Positions 35,484 to 44,622 of a stretch of DNA of 64,000 nucleotides are shown here, in pieces. Within the stretch, counting starts at the first letter, position 1, and each line of letters starts with the position of its first letter. This stretch comes from DASQUK01 sp963813485 (GTDB lineage: Bacteria > Actinomycetota > Acidimicrobiia > Acidimicrobiales > VFJN01): contig CAWEZE010000018.1 of NCBI GenBank assembly GCA_963813485.1, forward strand, positions 113,232 to 177,231, in the 5' to 3' direction. The notes under the pieces are model-generated. The model saw only the letters and a list, made by a program, of their open reading frames with translations. It was not told the origin of the DNA and did not search any database. Position numbers and translations under genes: made by a program.

Positions 35484-36102
35484 GTGAACCGTCGTGATCT
35501 AGTCCAAGCCGTTTCCACACAGACCGGGGTCGAGCGCAGGCAAGTCGACTCGGTCCTGCTGGGCTTCACTCAAGTCGTCACTGCAGTCGTATCCAAGGGC
35601 GAGCCGGTGTCGATCTCCGGTTTTGCCAAGTTCGTAAAGGTCGACCGCCCCGCCCGTATGGGCCGCAACCCGCAGACCCAGGAGCCGGTGCGGATCAAGG
35701 CATCCAAGAAGGCTCGCATCACGCCGCTCAAGGGGTTCAAGGATGCGGTCGTGAAGACGAGCCTCGCACCCAAGCTAGATCGGGGCGTGTGGCCGCCGGC
35801 GCCCGCCGCGGCCAAGAAGACCACCGCCAAGAAGTCGACGGCCAAGAAGTCGACGGGTGCCGGCAAGTCGACGGCCAAGAAGTCGACGGCGAAGAAGTCG
35901 ACGGCCAAGAAGTCGACGACGAAGCGCGCGACGACCAAGCGGGCAACCACCCGTAAGGCGCCGGCCCGCAAGACCACGGCCCGCAAGACCACGCGCAAGG
36001 CCCGGCCCGCAAGGCTCGAAGGCGCCGGCCCGCAAGACGACCGCGCGGAAGACCACCACCGCGCGGAAGACCACCACCGCGAGGAAGACCGCCAAGCGGT
36101 GA
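35484..36102 (+). CDS. hupB: HU-family nucleoid protein with Lys/Ala/Thr/Arg tail (tail frameshifted)
   Basis: The first 92 residues are a full HU domain (MNRRDLVQAVSTQTGVERRQ, SISGFAKFVKVDRPARMGRNPQTQEPVRIKASKKARITPLKGFKDAV). A histone-H1-like tail of repeated AKKST and ARKTT units follows, as in mycobacterial HupB. A frame change near 36010 turns the tail acidic in the longer frame, but the neighbouring frame continues KAPARKTTARKTTTARKTAKR and stops at 36102, which is surely the natural end. AGGAGG stands 8 nt before the GTG start. Confidence 0.9.
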
Positions 36103-36130
36103 CGCCCGCCCCGCGGCCGGGCCCGCGGGG

Positions 36131-36153
36131 GACTCCTCCCCGATCGGGGGGTC
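36131..36153 (+). terminator. Hairpin after HU gene
   Basis: The stretch around CCCCGATCGGGG, flanked by GAC and GTC, forms a GC-rich hairpin 29 bp after the HU stop. It is followed 10 bp later by an AAAAATT stretch, not a T-run. It probably ends hupB transcription. Confidence 0.4.
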
Positions 36154-36228
36154 AATCGGGAAAAATTCCACAAACCTCTACACAGCGCGTGCCTCTTGGG
36201 CGTTCTTGGGGCAGTGTTGGTCCTGTCC

Positions 36229-36786
36229 GTGGCTCATGAGCGCGTCTCCGAGCCGGCGCCGATCACGGTTGGCGTTCGGCCTGCCCTGTCGTTCGAGGCC
36301 TTCTACATGGCCAACGAGCGGCGGCTCTTCCGCGCGCTCTATGTGCTGACGAGCGATCGTCACGAGGCCGAGGACTTGGCTCAGCTGGCGTTCTGCAAGG
36401 TCTGGGAGCGCTGGGGTCGGGTCGGCAGGCTGGACGATCCGGCGGGCTACCTGTTCCGAACGGCCTTCAACGCCCGGCGCAGCGCCACCCGCCGGACGAT
36501 GCGTGCCGCCCGCCGCCTGGTCGACCACGCCTTCCTGCACTCCGCACCTACCCCGAGCCGTGAGCCGGCCGACGTGGCGACGGACCGCGACAGTGTCGCC
36601 CGCGCTCTGGCTGCTCTCACACCCCGTCAACGTGAAGCTGTTGTCCTAACCGAACTACTTGACTGCGCCACGGGCGAGGCCGCCGAGATCATGCGGATTC
36701 GTCCCGCCACCGTGCGGGTCCTCGTCAGCCAAGCCCGTGCAGCTCTCGCACCCGACCCAGGTCGGGGGCGGGAGCCGGAGGCGTGA
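36229..36786 (+). CDS. ECF-type sigma factor, SigE-like
   Basis: Region 2 reads FEAFYMANERRLFRALYVLTSDRHEAEDLAQLAFCKVWERWGRV and LFRTAFNARRSATRR; region 4 reads ALTPRQREAVVLTELLDCATGEAAEIMRIRPATVRVLVSQARAAL. This is the SigE-like actinobacterial ECF subgroup. The frame is open to 36196; the GTG at 36229 is favoured because the residues before it are hydrophobic and unlike the family, but the true start is uncertain. It is coupled to the next gene by GTGA. Confidence 0.87.
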   Translation: MAHERVSEPAPITVGVRPALSFEAFYMANERRLFRALYVLTSDRHEAEDLAQLAFCKVWERWGRVGRLDDPAGYLFRTAFNARRSATRRTMRAARRLVDHAFLHSAPTPSREPADVATDRDSVARALAALTPRQREAVVLTELLDCATGEAAEIMRIRPATVRVLVSQARAALAPDPGRGREPEA

Positions 36787-37670
36787 GCGGCGATCCCGAT
36801 CTCCGGGCCCGTCTCGAGCGCCTCGCTTCGAACGCCGGTGACCCACCCGAGCGAGGGCTCGATCGGGTCGCCGCACGCCGGCACCGCCGGCTGCGCCGCC
36901 GCCGTGGAGCTGTCGTCACGGCGGCGGCGCTGGCGGTGCTGCTGGGAGGCGTGTCGCTGGTCGTCGACGGGGGACCGGACGACGACCAGCTGGCCGTCTC
37001 CCCGGCCGGGCGCCCGTCGGGCGCGGCGGCGCAGCTACCCGACACCGTCGAGGTGCATTGCACGCCCAACGGGATCGAGATCCCGGTGGCTTCGGTGCGG
37101 CCGCAGCGGGACGGGATGCACGTGCGCGTGTCCAACGAGCTGGCCACGTCCACCGAGGTACGGGTCGTCAAGGACGACGAGTGGGCGGGCCGGCGCTCCT
37201 TCGCTCCCGGCACGTGGACGCTGCTCCAGCCGGTCCCGCCGGGGACGCTGAGGATCGGCTGCATGATCGACGGGGTGGAGAGATCCCTCACCGTCGAGCT
37301 GGTCGACGTCGACCGCTACTACCGCGAACCCAAACTCGAGTGCCCGTCCGATGACAAGGCGATCCGGGAGACGGACCTGCAAGGTGATCCGGACAAGTCG
37401 ATGAGCACCACGACGTTCAACGGCCTCCGGAGCAAGGGCATCAAGGTCGACGATCTGGAAGTGGGCCCGATGCGGGGATACCAGAGCCAGCGCCTCGACT
37501 ACTCCACCGAGGAACCCAAGGTGCAAGTGAGCCGACGGGGCGACACCATCGGGTTCGTGCAGCTGCGGCGCGACAACCCCGAGGCCCCCTGGAGGGTCGC
37601 GACCATCGACGGCTGTCAGAGCTTCCTGTCCGAGGCGGCGGCCAGCGAGACCACCGCGGCATCGGGATGA
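36783..37670 (+). CDS. Membrane protein coupled to ECF sigma factor, putative anti-sigma
   Basis: The GTG start overlaps the sigma stop by 4 bp. The 295-residue protein has a cytosolic N-terminus of about 45 residues rich in Arg, one membrane helix (GAVVTAAALAVLLGGVSLVV) and a large external domain with three conserved-looking Cys regions (VEVHCTPNGIE, RIGCMIDG, LECPSDDK). The layout fits a transmembrane sigma partner that senses an external signal, though no known anti-sigma domain is recognisable. Confidence 0.6.
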   Translation: MSGDPDLRARLERLASNAGDPPERGLDRVAARRHRRLRRRRGAVVTAAALAVLLGGVSLVVDGGPDDDQLAVSPAGRPSGAAAQLPDTVEVHCTPNGIEIPVASVRPQRDGMHVRVSNELATSTEVRVVKDDEWAGRRSFAPGTWTLLQPVPPGTLRIGCMIDGVERSLTVELVDVDRYYREPKLECPSDDKAIRETDLQGDPDKSMSTTTFNGLRSKGIKVDDLEVGPMRGYQSQRLDYSTEEPKVQVSRRGDTIGFVQLRRDNPEAPWRVATIDGCQSFLSEAAASETTAASG

Positions 37671-37684
37671 GCCGCCCCCGCGGC

Positions 37685-37822
37685 TAAGGAGCCGAGCGGT
37701 TTGGGTGGTTCGCACAGCCTACGCGTGGGAATTTGGCGGTCGACCGCTAGCTCAACAGCTCGGCTCCCCGGCAGCGCTGACCACCGTGAGCCAAGAGGAC
37801 GTGCCTATCCGCTTACGTCCTA
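37685..37822. repeat. Interspersed repeat element, copy B
   Basis: The second copy of the roughly 139-bp element, in the same orientation as 16392-16530 and about 85 percent identical by eye, with mismatches scattered and one small gap. It occupies nearly all of the space between the putative anti-sigma gene and fadD, and its right end overlaps the fadD stop codon (CTA at 37820-37822). Its terminal complementarity is weaker than in copy A. Confidence 0.75.
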
Positions 37823-39643
37823 GGCGTACAGCGACTCGATCTGGTCCGAGTACTTGGCGAGGATCCCCCGACGCTTGAGCTTGGACGTCGGCGTGAGCTC
37901 GTCGCCGTCGGGCAGCCACTCGTCGGCCAGCACCGCGACCCTCCGCACGCGTTCAGCGGTACTGAACCGGAGCATCACCTCGTCCACCGCCCGCTGCAGC
38001 TCGTCCAATGCACGCGGATCGCCCGCCAGCTCGGCCAGGGACTCGGCCTCGATGCCCCGTTCGCGGAACCATCCCGGAGCCACCTCCGGGTCGAGCACCA
38101 CCAGCGCCGAGACGAAGCGCCGGCCGTCACCGACCGCGCAGGCCTGGCCGATCGGCACCACCGTCTTGAGTGCCGTCTCGAGGTTGGCGGGGCTCACGTT
38201 CTTGCCACCGGCGGTGATGATCAGCTCCTTCTTGCGGTCGACGATGCGGACGTAGCCGTCGTCGTCGATCTCGCCGATGTCGCCGGAGTGGAACGTGCCG
38301 TCGGGCTCGAGTGCGGCGGCGGTCTTGTCGGCGTCGTCGAGGTAGCCGACGAAAACGTTGCCGCCCCGGCAGCACACCTCGCCGTCCTCGCCCAGGAAGA
38401 CCTCCACGCCCGGGAATGCCCGACCCACGGTGCCGACGCGCACCTCCGTCGGATCCCAGGTCATCGGCCCCGTCGTCTCCGACAGGCCGTAGATCTCCGA
38501 CATCGGGACGCCGATCGCCCGGTACCAGCGGATCAGCTCGGGCGGGATCGGCGCCGCGCCGGTAATGGCGTACTGCAGGCTGTCGAGCCCCACGAGTTGG
38601 CGGACGTTGCGGAAGGCGAGCTCGTCGAGCGACGCCCACGTGCGCTCGTCCTCGTCGGTGGCCGTGCCGAGGGTCCGGCGCTCGGCGATCGGGTCGGCGG
38701 CTGCGACGGCTTGGTCGAAGCGGGCCTTGGCGTCGTCGTTGGCGGACAGGGCGGCCTGGACGCCGGCATGGAGCTTCTCCCAGACGCGGGGAACCCCGAA
38801 CAGCGTCTGGGGATGTACCTCACGCAGGTACTGCCCGATGAGCGAGGGGTCGGGACACGTCGTCACCTCGAAGCCGGCGATGCCGGCCAGGTAGTGGCCC
38901 GACATGCGCTCGGCGATGTGCGCCATGGGGAGGTAGGAGATGGCCCGGAAGCCGACGGGGTCGATGCCCAGCAGGTCGAGGTAGCCCTCCGCGGTCCACA
39001 CGACGTTGTAGTGGCTGATCATGACGCCCTTGGGAGGACCGGTTGTGCCGGACGTGTAGATCACGGTCGCCAGGGTGTCGGGACGAATGTCGCCCAGCGA
39101 GGCGTGCAGATCGATCGGATCGTGACCCTCGAGCACGGGCCCGCCGGCGAGCGGGGCCCCAGGGCCAGCGGTCTGGTCGCCGCCGACCCCGTCCGCGCCA
39201 CCCAACACCACGAGGTGCTCGAGCTTGGGCAGCTCGTCGTGCACCACGCTGAATCGCTCGGCGAAGCCCAGGTCCTCGACGATGGCCACGGTCGCGCCGC
39301 TGTGCCCCACCAGGTAGGCCACCTGCTCGGGGGGCGAGGAGTTGTAGATCGACACCGACGTGGCGCCGCAGAACATCGCGGCCAGGTCGACCACGTGGAA
39401 CTCCGGGATGTTGCGCATCATCAGCACGACGCGGTCGCCCGGCCCCACGCCGAGGGTCCGCAGGCCGGCCGCGGCCCGGGCCACCCGGTCGGCAACGTCG
39501 GCGTAGGTCCACTCGACCCAGCGGTCGCCGTCCCGGGCGCGCAGCGCCACGTTGTCCGGGTGGGCGGCCACCGTCTCCAGCCAGCGGCTGGCGATGGTCT
39601 GTCCCTCGACCTTCCGATCGAGATCGTCCTTGGTTGCGATCAC
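37820..39643 (-). CDS. fadD: Long-chain acyl-CoA synthetase, FadD15-like
   Basis: A 607-residue adenylate-forming enzyme. The phosphate-binding loop is TVIYTSGTTGPPKGVMISH, the family core motifs are YLPMAHIAERMSGHYLAG, YGLSETTGPMTWDP and FHSGDIGEIDDDGYVRIVDRKKELIITAGGKNVSPANLE, and a C-terminal Lys region reads LTPTSKLKRRGI. It activates fatty acids to acyl-CoA. The GTG at 39643 starts the family-like sequence; the longer frame to 40099 runs into the thiolase gene. It is divergent from thiolase with a shared operator. Confidence 0.92.
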   Translation of the reverse strand: MIATKDDLDRKVEGQTIASRWLETVAAHPDNVALRARDGDRWVEWTYADVADRVARAAAGLRTLGVGPGDRVVLMMRNIPEFHVVDLAAMFCGATSVSIYNSSPPEQVAYLVGHSGATVAIVEDLGFAERFSVVHDELPKLEHLVVLGGADGVGGDQTAGPGAPLAGGPVLEGHDPIDLHASLGDIRPDTLATVIYTSGTTGPPKGVMISHYNVVWTAEGYLDLLGIDPVGFRAISYLPMAHIAERMSGHYLAGIAGFEVTTCPDPSLIGQYLREVHPQTLFGVPRVWEKLHAGVQAALSANDDAKARFDQAVAAADPIAERRTLGTATDEDERTWASLDELAFRNVRQLVGLDSLQYAITGAAPIPPELIRWYRAIGVPMSEIYGLSETTGPMTWDPTEVRVGTVGRAFPGVEVFLGEDGEVCCRGGNVFVGYLDDADKTAAALEPDGTFHSGDIGEIDDDGYVRIVDRKKELIITAGGKNVSPANLETALKTVVPIGQACAVGDGRRFVSALVVLDPEVAPGWFRERGIEAESLAELAGDPRALDELQRAVDEVMLRFSTAERVRRVAVLADEWLPDGDELTPTSKLKRRGILAKYSDQIESLYA

Positions 39644-39771
39644 GCGGGACCCCCTCGTCGTCGCCCTCGGATGGCTGTTGCCGGCGGGCCGACCCACCCG
39701 TCGCGTGCGCCGCCGTGACGGCCCAGAGTAGGCCGTGGTTGCGATCCGTGTGGGGTGGTCGGCAGACTGGC

Positions 39772-39787
39772 TTGACCGAACGGTCAA
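39772..39787. promoter_or_regulatory. TetR-type palindromic operator between fadD and thiolase
   Basis: TTGACCG-AA-CGGTCAA is a perfect 7-2-7 inverted repeat, 129 bp from the fadD start and 62 bp before the thiolase ATG. Such sites are typical for TetR regulators of fatty-acid degradation in actinobacteria. No tetR gene is present nearby, so the regulator acts from elsewhere (inference). Confidence 0.65.
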
Positions 39788-39848
39788 GGAGCCGGCCCGA
39801 CCCCCAACGACTGTGGGCAGCGGGGACCGGCAGACAAAGGAGCAGGCC

Positions 39849-41045
39849 ATGCCCACCGCCGTCATCGTCGATGCCGTCCGCACCGCAGGAGGCAAGCGCA
39901 ACGGCAAGCTCTCCGGTTGGCACCCCGTCGACCTCGCTGCCGAGACCCTCAACGCGCTGGTGGAGCGCAACCAGATCGATCCTGCCGTGGTCGAGGACGT
40001 GATCATGGGTTGCGTCATGCAGGCCGGTGCCCAGTCGGTCAACGTCGCCCGCAACGCCGTGCTGGCCGCCGGCTGGCCGGAGGAGGTCCCCGGCACCACC
40101 GTCGACCGGCAATGCGGCTCGGGTCAGCAGGCGGCGCACTTCGCCGCGCAGGCCGTGATCGCCGGCGCCCACGACGTCGTGGTGGCCGGTGGCGTCGAGG
40201 TGATGAGCCAGGTGCCGATGGGCGCGTCGATCGGTGACGGCAGGTACGGCCTGCCCTTCGGTCCCAAGATGAACCAGCGCTACCAGGACGTCGGCGGCCT
40301 CGTCCCGCAGGGCATCTCGGCCGAGCTGATCGCCGACAAGTGGGGCCTGACCCGCGAGGACCTCGACGCCTTCGGGGCCCAGAGCCAGCAGCGGGCGGCC
40401 CGGGCCCGCGACGAGGGCCGGTTCGACAACCAGATCATCGCCGTCCGGTCGATCCACCGCGACAAGGAGACCGGCAACATCACCGAGTCCGACGAGCTCG
40501 TCACGGCCGACGAGGGCATCCGGCCCGACACCACGGCCGAGTCGCTCGCCAACCTCAAGCCGGCCTTCAAGCCGGACGGCAAGGTCACCGCGGGGAACTC
40601 CAGCCAGATCACCGACGGCGCCTCGGCGGCGCTGATCATGAGCGAGGACAAGGCCGCCGAGCTGGGGCTCACGCCGCGGGCGCGCTTCCACAGCTTCGCC
40701 CTGGCCGGGGCCGATCCCATCATGATGCTCACGGCGCCCATCCCCGCCACCCAGCGGGTGCTCGACAAGGCGGGGCTGTCGCTCGACGACATCGACCTGG
40801 TCGAGATCAACGAGGCGTTCGCCTCGGTCGTGGTCGCATGGCAGCGCGAGACCGGCGCCGACATGAGCAAGGTCAACGTCAACGGCGGGGCGATCGCCCT
40901 GGGCCATCCGCTCGGCTGCTCGGGCACCAAGCTGCTGGCCACGCTGCTCAACGAGCTCGAGCGCACCGGCGGGCGGTACGGCCTGGAGACGATGTGCGAG
41001 GGCGGCGGCATGGCCAACGCCACGATCATCGAGCGGCTCGGGTAG
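39849..41045 (+). CDS. fadA: Acetyl-CoA acetyltransferase (thiolase)
   Basis: A 398-residue thiolase with the acyl-accepting Cys in TTVDRQCGSGQQAAH, His in NVNGGAIALGHPLGCSG and the second Cys in ETMCEGGGMANATII. It cleaves or forms 3-ketoacyl-CoA, acting in beta-oxidation or acetoacetyl-CoA formation. The ATG at 39849 is preceded by AAGGAG, which decides it against the longer frame from 39735. Divergent from fadD across a palindromic operator, so a common fatty-acid-degradation control is likely. Confidence 0.94.
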   Translation: MPTAVIVDAVRTAGGKRNGKLSGWHPVDLAAETLNALVERNQIDPAVVEDVIMGCVMQAGAQSVNVARNAVLAAGWPEEVPGTTVDRQCGSGQQAAHFAAQAVIAGAHDVVVAGGVEVMSQVPMGASIGDGRYGLPFGPKMNQRYQDVGGLVPQGISAELIADKWGLTREDLDAFGAQSQQRAARARDEGRFDNQIIAVRSIHRDKETGNITESDELVTADEGIRPDTTAESLANLKPAFKPDGKVTAGNSSQITDGASAALIMSEDKAAELGLTPRARFHSFALAGADPIMMLTAPIPATQRVLDKAGLSLDDIDLVEINEAFASVVVAWQRETGADMSKVNVNGGAIALGHPLGCSGTKLLATLLNELERTGGRYGLETMCEGGGMANATIIERLG

Positions 41046-41134
41046 GCACCGGCCGAGGAGAGCCGGGCTGGCGGAGCCGGTCGTAGGCGTCGACCGGCAC
41101 GCTGCTCGTTCCGGACCGTGTGACGGAGGGGTCA

Positions 41135-43549
41135 ATGAGGCAGTTCGGCGGGGCGCTGGCGCTGGCCATGGTGGTGACGCTGGTGGCGTGCAGCGCGTCG
41201 TCCGAGGCCGGTTCGGCGGGTGCCGAAGTTGCCGGGCTCGATCGCCTGGTCGATGGCGCCGACGGAGCCCCCTGGACGGTGCGTGCCGGGGTCGAGCAGA
41301 TCACCGTCACCGGGGCCGAGCCGGGGGAACCCCTGACGCTGTACGACCGGCGTGGGCGCCGGCTGCTGACCATGCGAGCCGACGACCAGGGTCAGGCGCA
41401 CTTCGCGTACCTGCCGGACGAATACCACGAGGTCCAGTCGGGGCCCGGCCTCGACTGGACGGACCTGGGCGATCCGGCGACGGCGGGGGTGGTCGAGCCC
41501 GGGCGCTACGTGATCCGGGACGACCGGGCATCGCCGGCGCTCGCCACCCAGGTGGTCACGGTCCCGGGCCGCGACGACGTCCCGGACACCGCCCTCTACG
41601 ACCGCCAGGTGCTCACGGCCGCCCGGGTGGACGTCCTCGGGAACGTCCTGCCGGGCTCGTCCCTCGAAGCGGGCTTCCAGTACCTGGAGATGCGCGACGG
41701 CGTGCGGCTGAGCGCGATGGTCCGTCTGCCCGACCCCGCCCTCTACGGCGACGGCCCCTACCCGACGGTCGTCGAGTATTCGGGATACTCGCCGTCGAAC
41801 CCCGGCAGCGAAGAGGCCGGGTCCCGCCTCGCCCGTACGTTCGGCTACGCCACCGTGTCGGTCAACATGCGCGGCACCGGATGCTCGGGCGGCGTGTTCG
41901 ACGTGTTCAACCCGGCCCAGATGGCAGACGGCTACGACGTGATCGAGACGGTCGCCCGCCAGCCATGGGTGCTGCACGGCCGCGTCGGCATGGTGGGCCT
42001 GTCGTACTCGGGCATCACCCAGCTGTACACGGCGGCGACCCGGCCCCCGCACCTGGCGGCGGTGACGGCACAGTCGGTCATCGCCGACCCGTGGCTGCAG
42101 GCCTGGCCGGGCGGGATCTTCAATTCCGGCTTCACGCACCAGTGGATCAAGGAGCGTGACGCGGCCGCCGCGCCCGGCGGCGACAGTTGGGTCACCGAGC
42201 GCATCGGGGCCGGCGACACGACCTGTGCCGGGCACCAGCCACTGCGGGCGCAGAACCCGGACTTCGAGGGCTTCGTCCGGTCGCTCGACAGCTATCCGGC
42301 CTCGGCCGCCGCCCGCGACCTGCGACGGCTCGTGGGCGACATCGAGGCGCCGGTCTTCATCTCGGGCGCGTTCCAGGACGAGCAGACGGGCCCGCAGTTC
42401 ACCGCGCTGCTCGACGCGTTCACGTCGGCCCCGGCCGTGCGCGTGAGCGTGTGGAACGGGCGGCACCCCGACGGCTACGGCCCCGCCAACCTCATGCGCT
42501 GGTTCGAGTTCCTCGAGTTCTACGTGGCCCAGCGGGTGCCACGGCTCAACCCGGTGGTGCGGGCCCTGGCGCCCCCGGTGCTGGCCGGGCAGTTCCATCT
42601 CCGTGACATCGAGCTCGAGCCCGACCGGTTCGCCCGGTTCGGCGACAACCTCGCCTCGGCGCAGGCGGCGTACGAAGCCGAGGACCCGGTGCGGGTGATC
42701 TTCGAGAGCGGCATCGGCGAGAACGAGGTCGGTGAGCAGGGCGGCACCTTCGAGCTGGGGCTCGATTCGTGGCCCACGAGGGACGCCGAACCGGCGACCT
42801 GGTACCTGGGCGACGACGAGCGTCTCATCGCCGACAAGCCGGGGCGGCGCAGCGACGGCGACGCCGACCGCTTCAGGTTCGATCCCGAGGCGGGGGGCGC
42901 CACGCTGTTCGGGGGCACCGGCGACTATCCGCTCCTCGATCCCGTATGGACCGACGCCGAGTGGACCCGCTTCGGGGAGGGCGAGGAGCTGTCGTACCTC
43001 ACGGAGCCGCTGGCGGACGACCTGGTGGTCGCCGGTCCGGCGGTCGCCGACCTCTGGGTGTCCAGCGACGTCTCCGACGTGGACCTGCAGGCGTCGATCT
43101 CGGAGGTGCGCCCCGACGGCGTCGAGTACCTGGTCACCAACGGCTGGCTGCGGGTCGGTCATCGGGCCGAGGATCGGCGGCGGACCGACGGGCTGGAGGT
43201 CGTGCACCGGTTCACGGAGCGCGCCTACCGACCGCTGGAGGGCAACGAGGCGGTCGAGGCCCGCATCGACATCCCCGGCTTCGCCCACGCCTTCCGCGCC
43301 GGCTCACGCCTGCGCCTGTCGATCGCCACGCCCGGTCGGAACCACGCCACCTGGGAGTTCGAACCGCCCGACTACGGCGGCGACACCCCGGCCGTCGACG
43401 TGTACCGCAACCGCCGACGGCCATCGGCCCTGGTGCTGTCGGTGGTCGACGGTGTGCGCGTGCCCGACGTCGCGCCGGCCCCGTGCCCGGGGCTGCGCGG
43501 CATGGCCTGCCGCCCGTTCGTCGCCACCGAGAACGAGCCGGCGAGCTGA
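41135..43549 (+). CDS. CocE/NonD-family lipoprotein hydrolase (X-Pro dipeptidyl-peptidase-like)
   Basis: An 804-residue exported protein: signal with lipobox (MVVTLVACSAS), an N-terminal beta domain, then the alpha/beta-hydrolase core beginning YLEMRDGVRLSAMVRLP, with NMRGTGCSGG, nucleophile elbow GLSYSGITQ, and a C-terminal jelly-roll (LTEPLADDLVVAGPAVADLWVSSDVSDVDLQASISEVRPDG). This is the S15/CocE acylase plan. Substrate may be an ester or a prolyl peptide. The ATG at 41135 has GGAGGGG upstream. Confidence 0.9.
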   Translation: MRQFGGALALAMVVTLVACSASSEAGSAGAEVAGLDRLVDGADGAPWTVRAGVEQITVTGAEPGEPLTLYDRRGRRLLTMRADDQGQAHFAYLPDEYHEVQSGPGLDWTDLGDPATAGVVEPGRYVIRDDRASPALATQVVTVPGRDDVPDTALYDRQVLTAARVDVLGNVLPGSSLEAGFQYLEMRDGVRLSAMVRLPDPALYGDGPYPTVVEYSGYSPSNPGSEEAGSRLARTFGYATVSVNMRGTGCSGGVFDVFNPAQMADGYDVIETVARQPWVLHGRVGMVGLSYSGITQLYTAATRPPHLAAVTAQSVIADPWLQAWPGGIFNSGFTHQWIKERDAAAAPGGDSWVTERIGAGDTTCAGHQPLRAQNPDFEGFVRSLDSYPASAAARDLRRLVGDIEAPVFISGAFQDEQTGPQFTALLDAFTSAPAVRVSVWNGRHPDGYGPANLMRWFEFLEFYVAQRVPRLNPVVRALAPPVLAGQFHLRDIELEPDRFARFGDNLASAQAAYEAEDPVRVIFESGIGENEVGEQGGTFELGLDSWPTRDAEPATWYLGDDERLIADKPGRRSDGDADRFRFDPEAGGATLFGGTGDYPLLDPVWTDAEWTRFGEGEELSYLTEPLADDLVVAGPAVADLWVSSDVSDVDLQASISEVRPDGVEYLVTNGWLRVGHRAEDRRRTDGLEVVHRFTERAYRPLEGNEAVEARIDIPGFAHAFRAGSRLRLSIATPGRNHATWEFEPPDYGGDTPAVDVYRNRRRPSALVLSVVDGVRVPDVAPAPCPGLRGMACRPFVATENEPAS

Positions 43550-43658
43550 ACCAGACGGGCCGGACGTCCCGATTCCGGATCCGGTTGCCTCGGGCGCGGC
43601 CCGATGCAACCCATTGCCCGGGTACAACCCCGGGTTGGTGCACCCCTACGCTGACGCC

Positions 43659-43988
43659 GTGCATAGGCCGAGGATCTCGTGGCCGACCCTGGTCGGCCTC
43701 GTCGCGGCCGGACTGGTCGCCTGGCTGATAACCGGGGCCGCGCCGCTGGCGGTTGCGATCGCGGTGGTCGCCGGCTGGCTGATCCTCAGGATCGGGTTCG
43801 GCGTCCTGTCGGGGCTTGCGACCCCGCTGCCTCCGCCACCACCGCCCGGCGAGCTGCGCAAGGTGCGGATCACCTACCGGTGCTCGATCTGCGGCACCGA
43901 GGTGCGCATGACCAGCGCCAACGACGAGGTGCCCGACCCACCACGGCACTGCCAGGAGGACATGGACCTGGTCGCGCCCATCGACTGA
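43659..43988 (+). CDS. Small membrane protein with cytosolic zinc-ribbon-like Cys motif
   Basis: A 109-residue product with two predicted membrane helices (TLVGLVAAGLVAWLITGAAPLAVAIAVVAGWLILRIGFGV), a proline-rich hinge (PLPPPPPPG) and a C-terminal YRCSICGTEVRM...RHCQEDM segment that could hold one metal through Cys/Cys/His/Cys. Similar short proteins occur in actinobacteria without known role. The GTG at 43659 is chosen; another GTG at 43638 would add seven residues. Confidence 0.6.
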   Translation: MHRPRISWPTLVGLVAAGLVAWLITGAAPLAVAIAVVAGWLILRIGFGVLSGLATPLPPPPPPGELRKVRITYRCSICGTEVRMTSANDEVPDPPRHCQEDMDLVAPID

Positions 43989-44226
43989 CTGCCGATCTCG
44001 CGGAACTGGTGGCCGCGGCCTACGAGGAGAACGCCATCGTGCATCCGGCGGCATCGCCGTTCACCGATCGCCACCGGCTCGACGCGATCCTCACAGGCTG
44101 TGGAAAACCCTGGGGAGGGTCACATCGTTGTAACTTCGGCTACCTGGCGTTCAGCGTCTACGTGTGGCTGCGCCCCCACGACAACGCGGCCGGGCCGTCG
44201 CCCGGCAATGCCCGCTCGCTCACACC
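43989..44226. other. Convergent intergenic region without confident gene
   Basis: The 238 bp lie between the zinc-ribbon gene and the crgA stop. One plus-strand frame reads ADLAELVAAAYEENAIVHPA and then SPFTDRHRLDAILTGCG without an obvious start, which may be a gene remnant. TGTGGAAAACCCTGGGG at 44099-44115 contains a weak DnaA-box-like TGTGGAAAA. Nothing else is recognisable. Confidence 0.3.
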
Positions 44227-44520
44227 TCAGCGGTATTGCGTCGCCACGATGATGCCGCCGCAAATGGCCGCCAGCCCGCCGCCCAGGTAGGCATTGCTGG
44301 TTCCACCGGGCAGCACGTTCAGATAGTTGAGGAAGATCAGCAGCACCCCGAGGCCGAGCAGCGCAAACATGAGCACCGGCACCCACATGGGGCTGACCTT
44401 CACCTCGCGAGGCACCGGTGGCGTGTAGCGGGTCGACGGATTGGGCCGGCTCGACGCCGGCGTGGTGCCCTTGGCGGTCACGCGCCCACCCGAGATCCTG
44501 CGCTTGGCTGGCTTGGCCAT
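44227..44520 (-). CDS. crgA: Cell division protein CrgA
   Basis: A 97-residue protein with a basic, Pro-rich cytosolic start and two membrane helices separated by a short loop: VSPMWVPVLMFALLGLGVLLIFLNYLNVLPG and NAYLGGGLAAICGGIIVATQYR. This is the full CrgA pattern. CrgA coordinates FtsZ and peptidoglycan synthesis at the septum in actinobacteria and usually lies near pabA/trpG, which is also here, though ppx intervenes. Confidence 0.93.
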   Translation of the reverse strand: MAKPAKRRISGGRVTAKGTTPASSRPNPSTRYTPPVPREVKVSPMWVPVLMFALLGLGVLLIFLNYLNVLPGGTSNAYLGGGLAAICGGIIVATQYR

Positions 44521-44622
44521 GGGCGGGCACCTTAGTTAGGGCGGCCCAGCCGAAGGAAAGCACCGCGACCGGAGTCCGGTGGCGTCGCCATCGGGCGGCC
44601 GCGTGGGAGAGAGTGGTGCAGT

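Noticed and set aside
35810..36100. Regular short repeats resembling a CRISPR or satellite array
   Set aside because: They are codon repeats encoding the AKKST/ARKTT tail of the HU protein, without spacers.
44099..44135. Possible replication origin signal (TGTGGAAAA)
   Set aside because: A single weak DnaA-box-like match with no cluster or AT-rich unwinding region is not enough.
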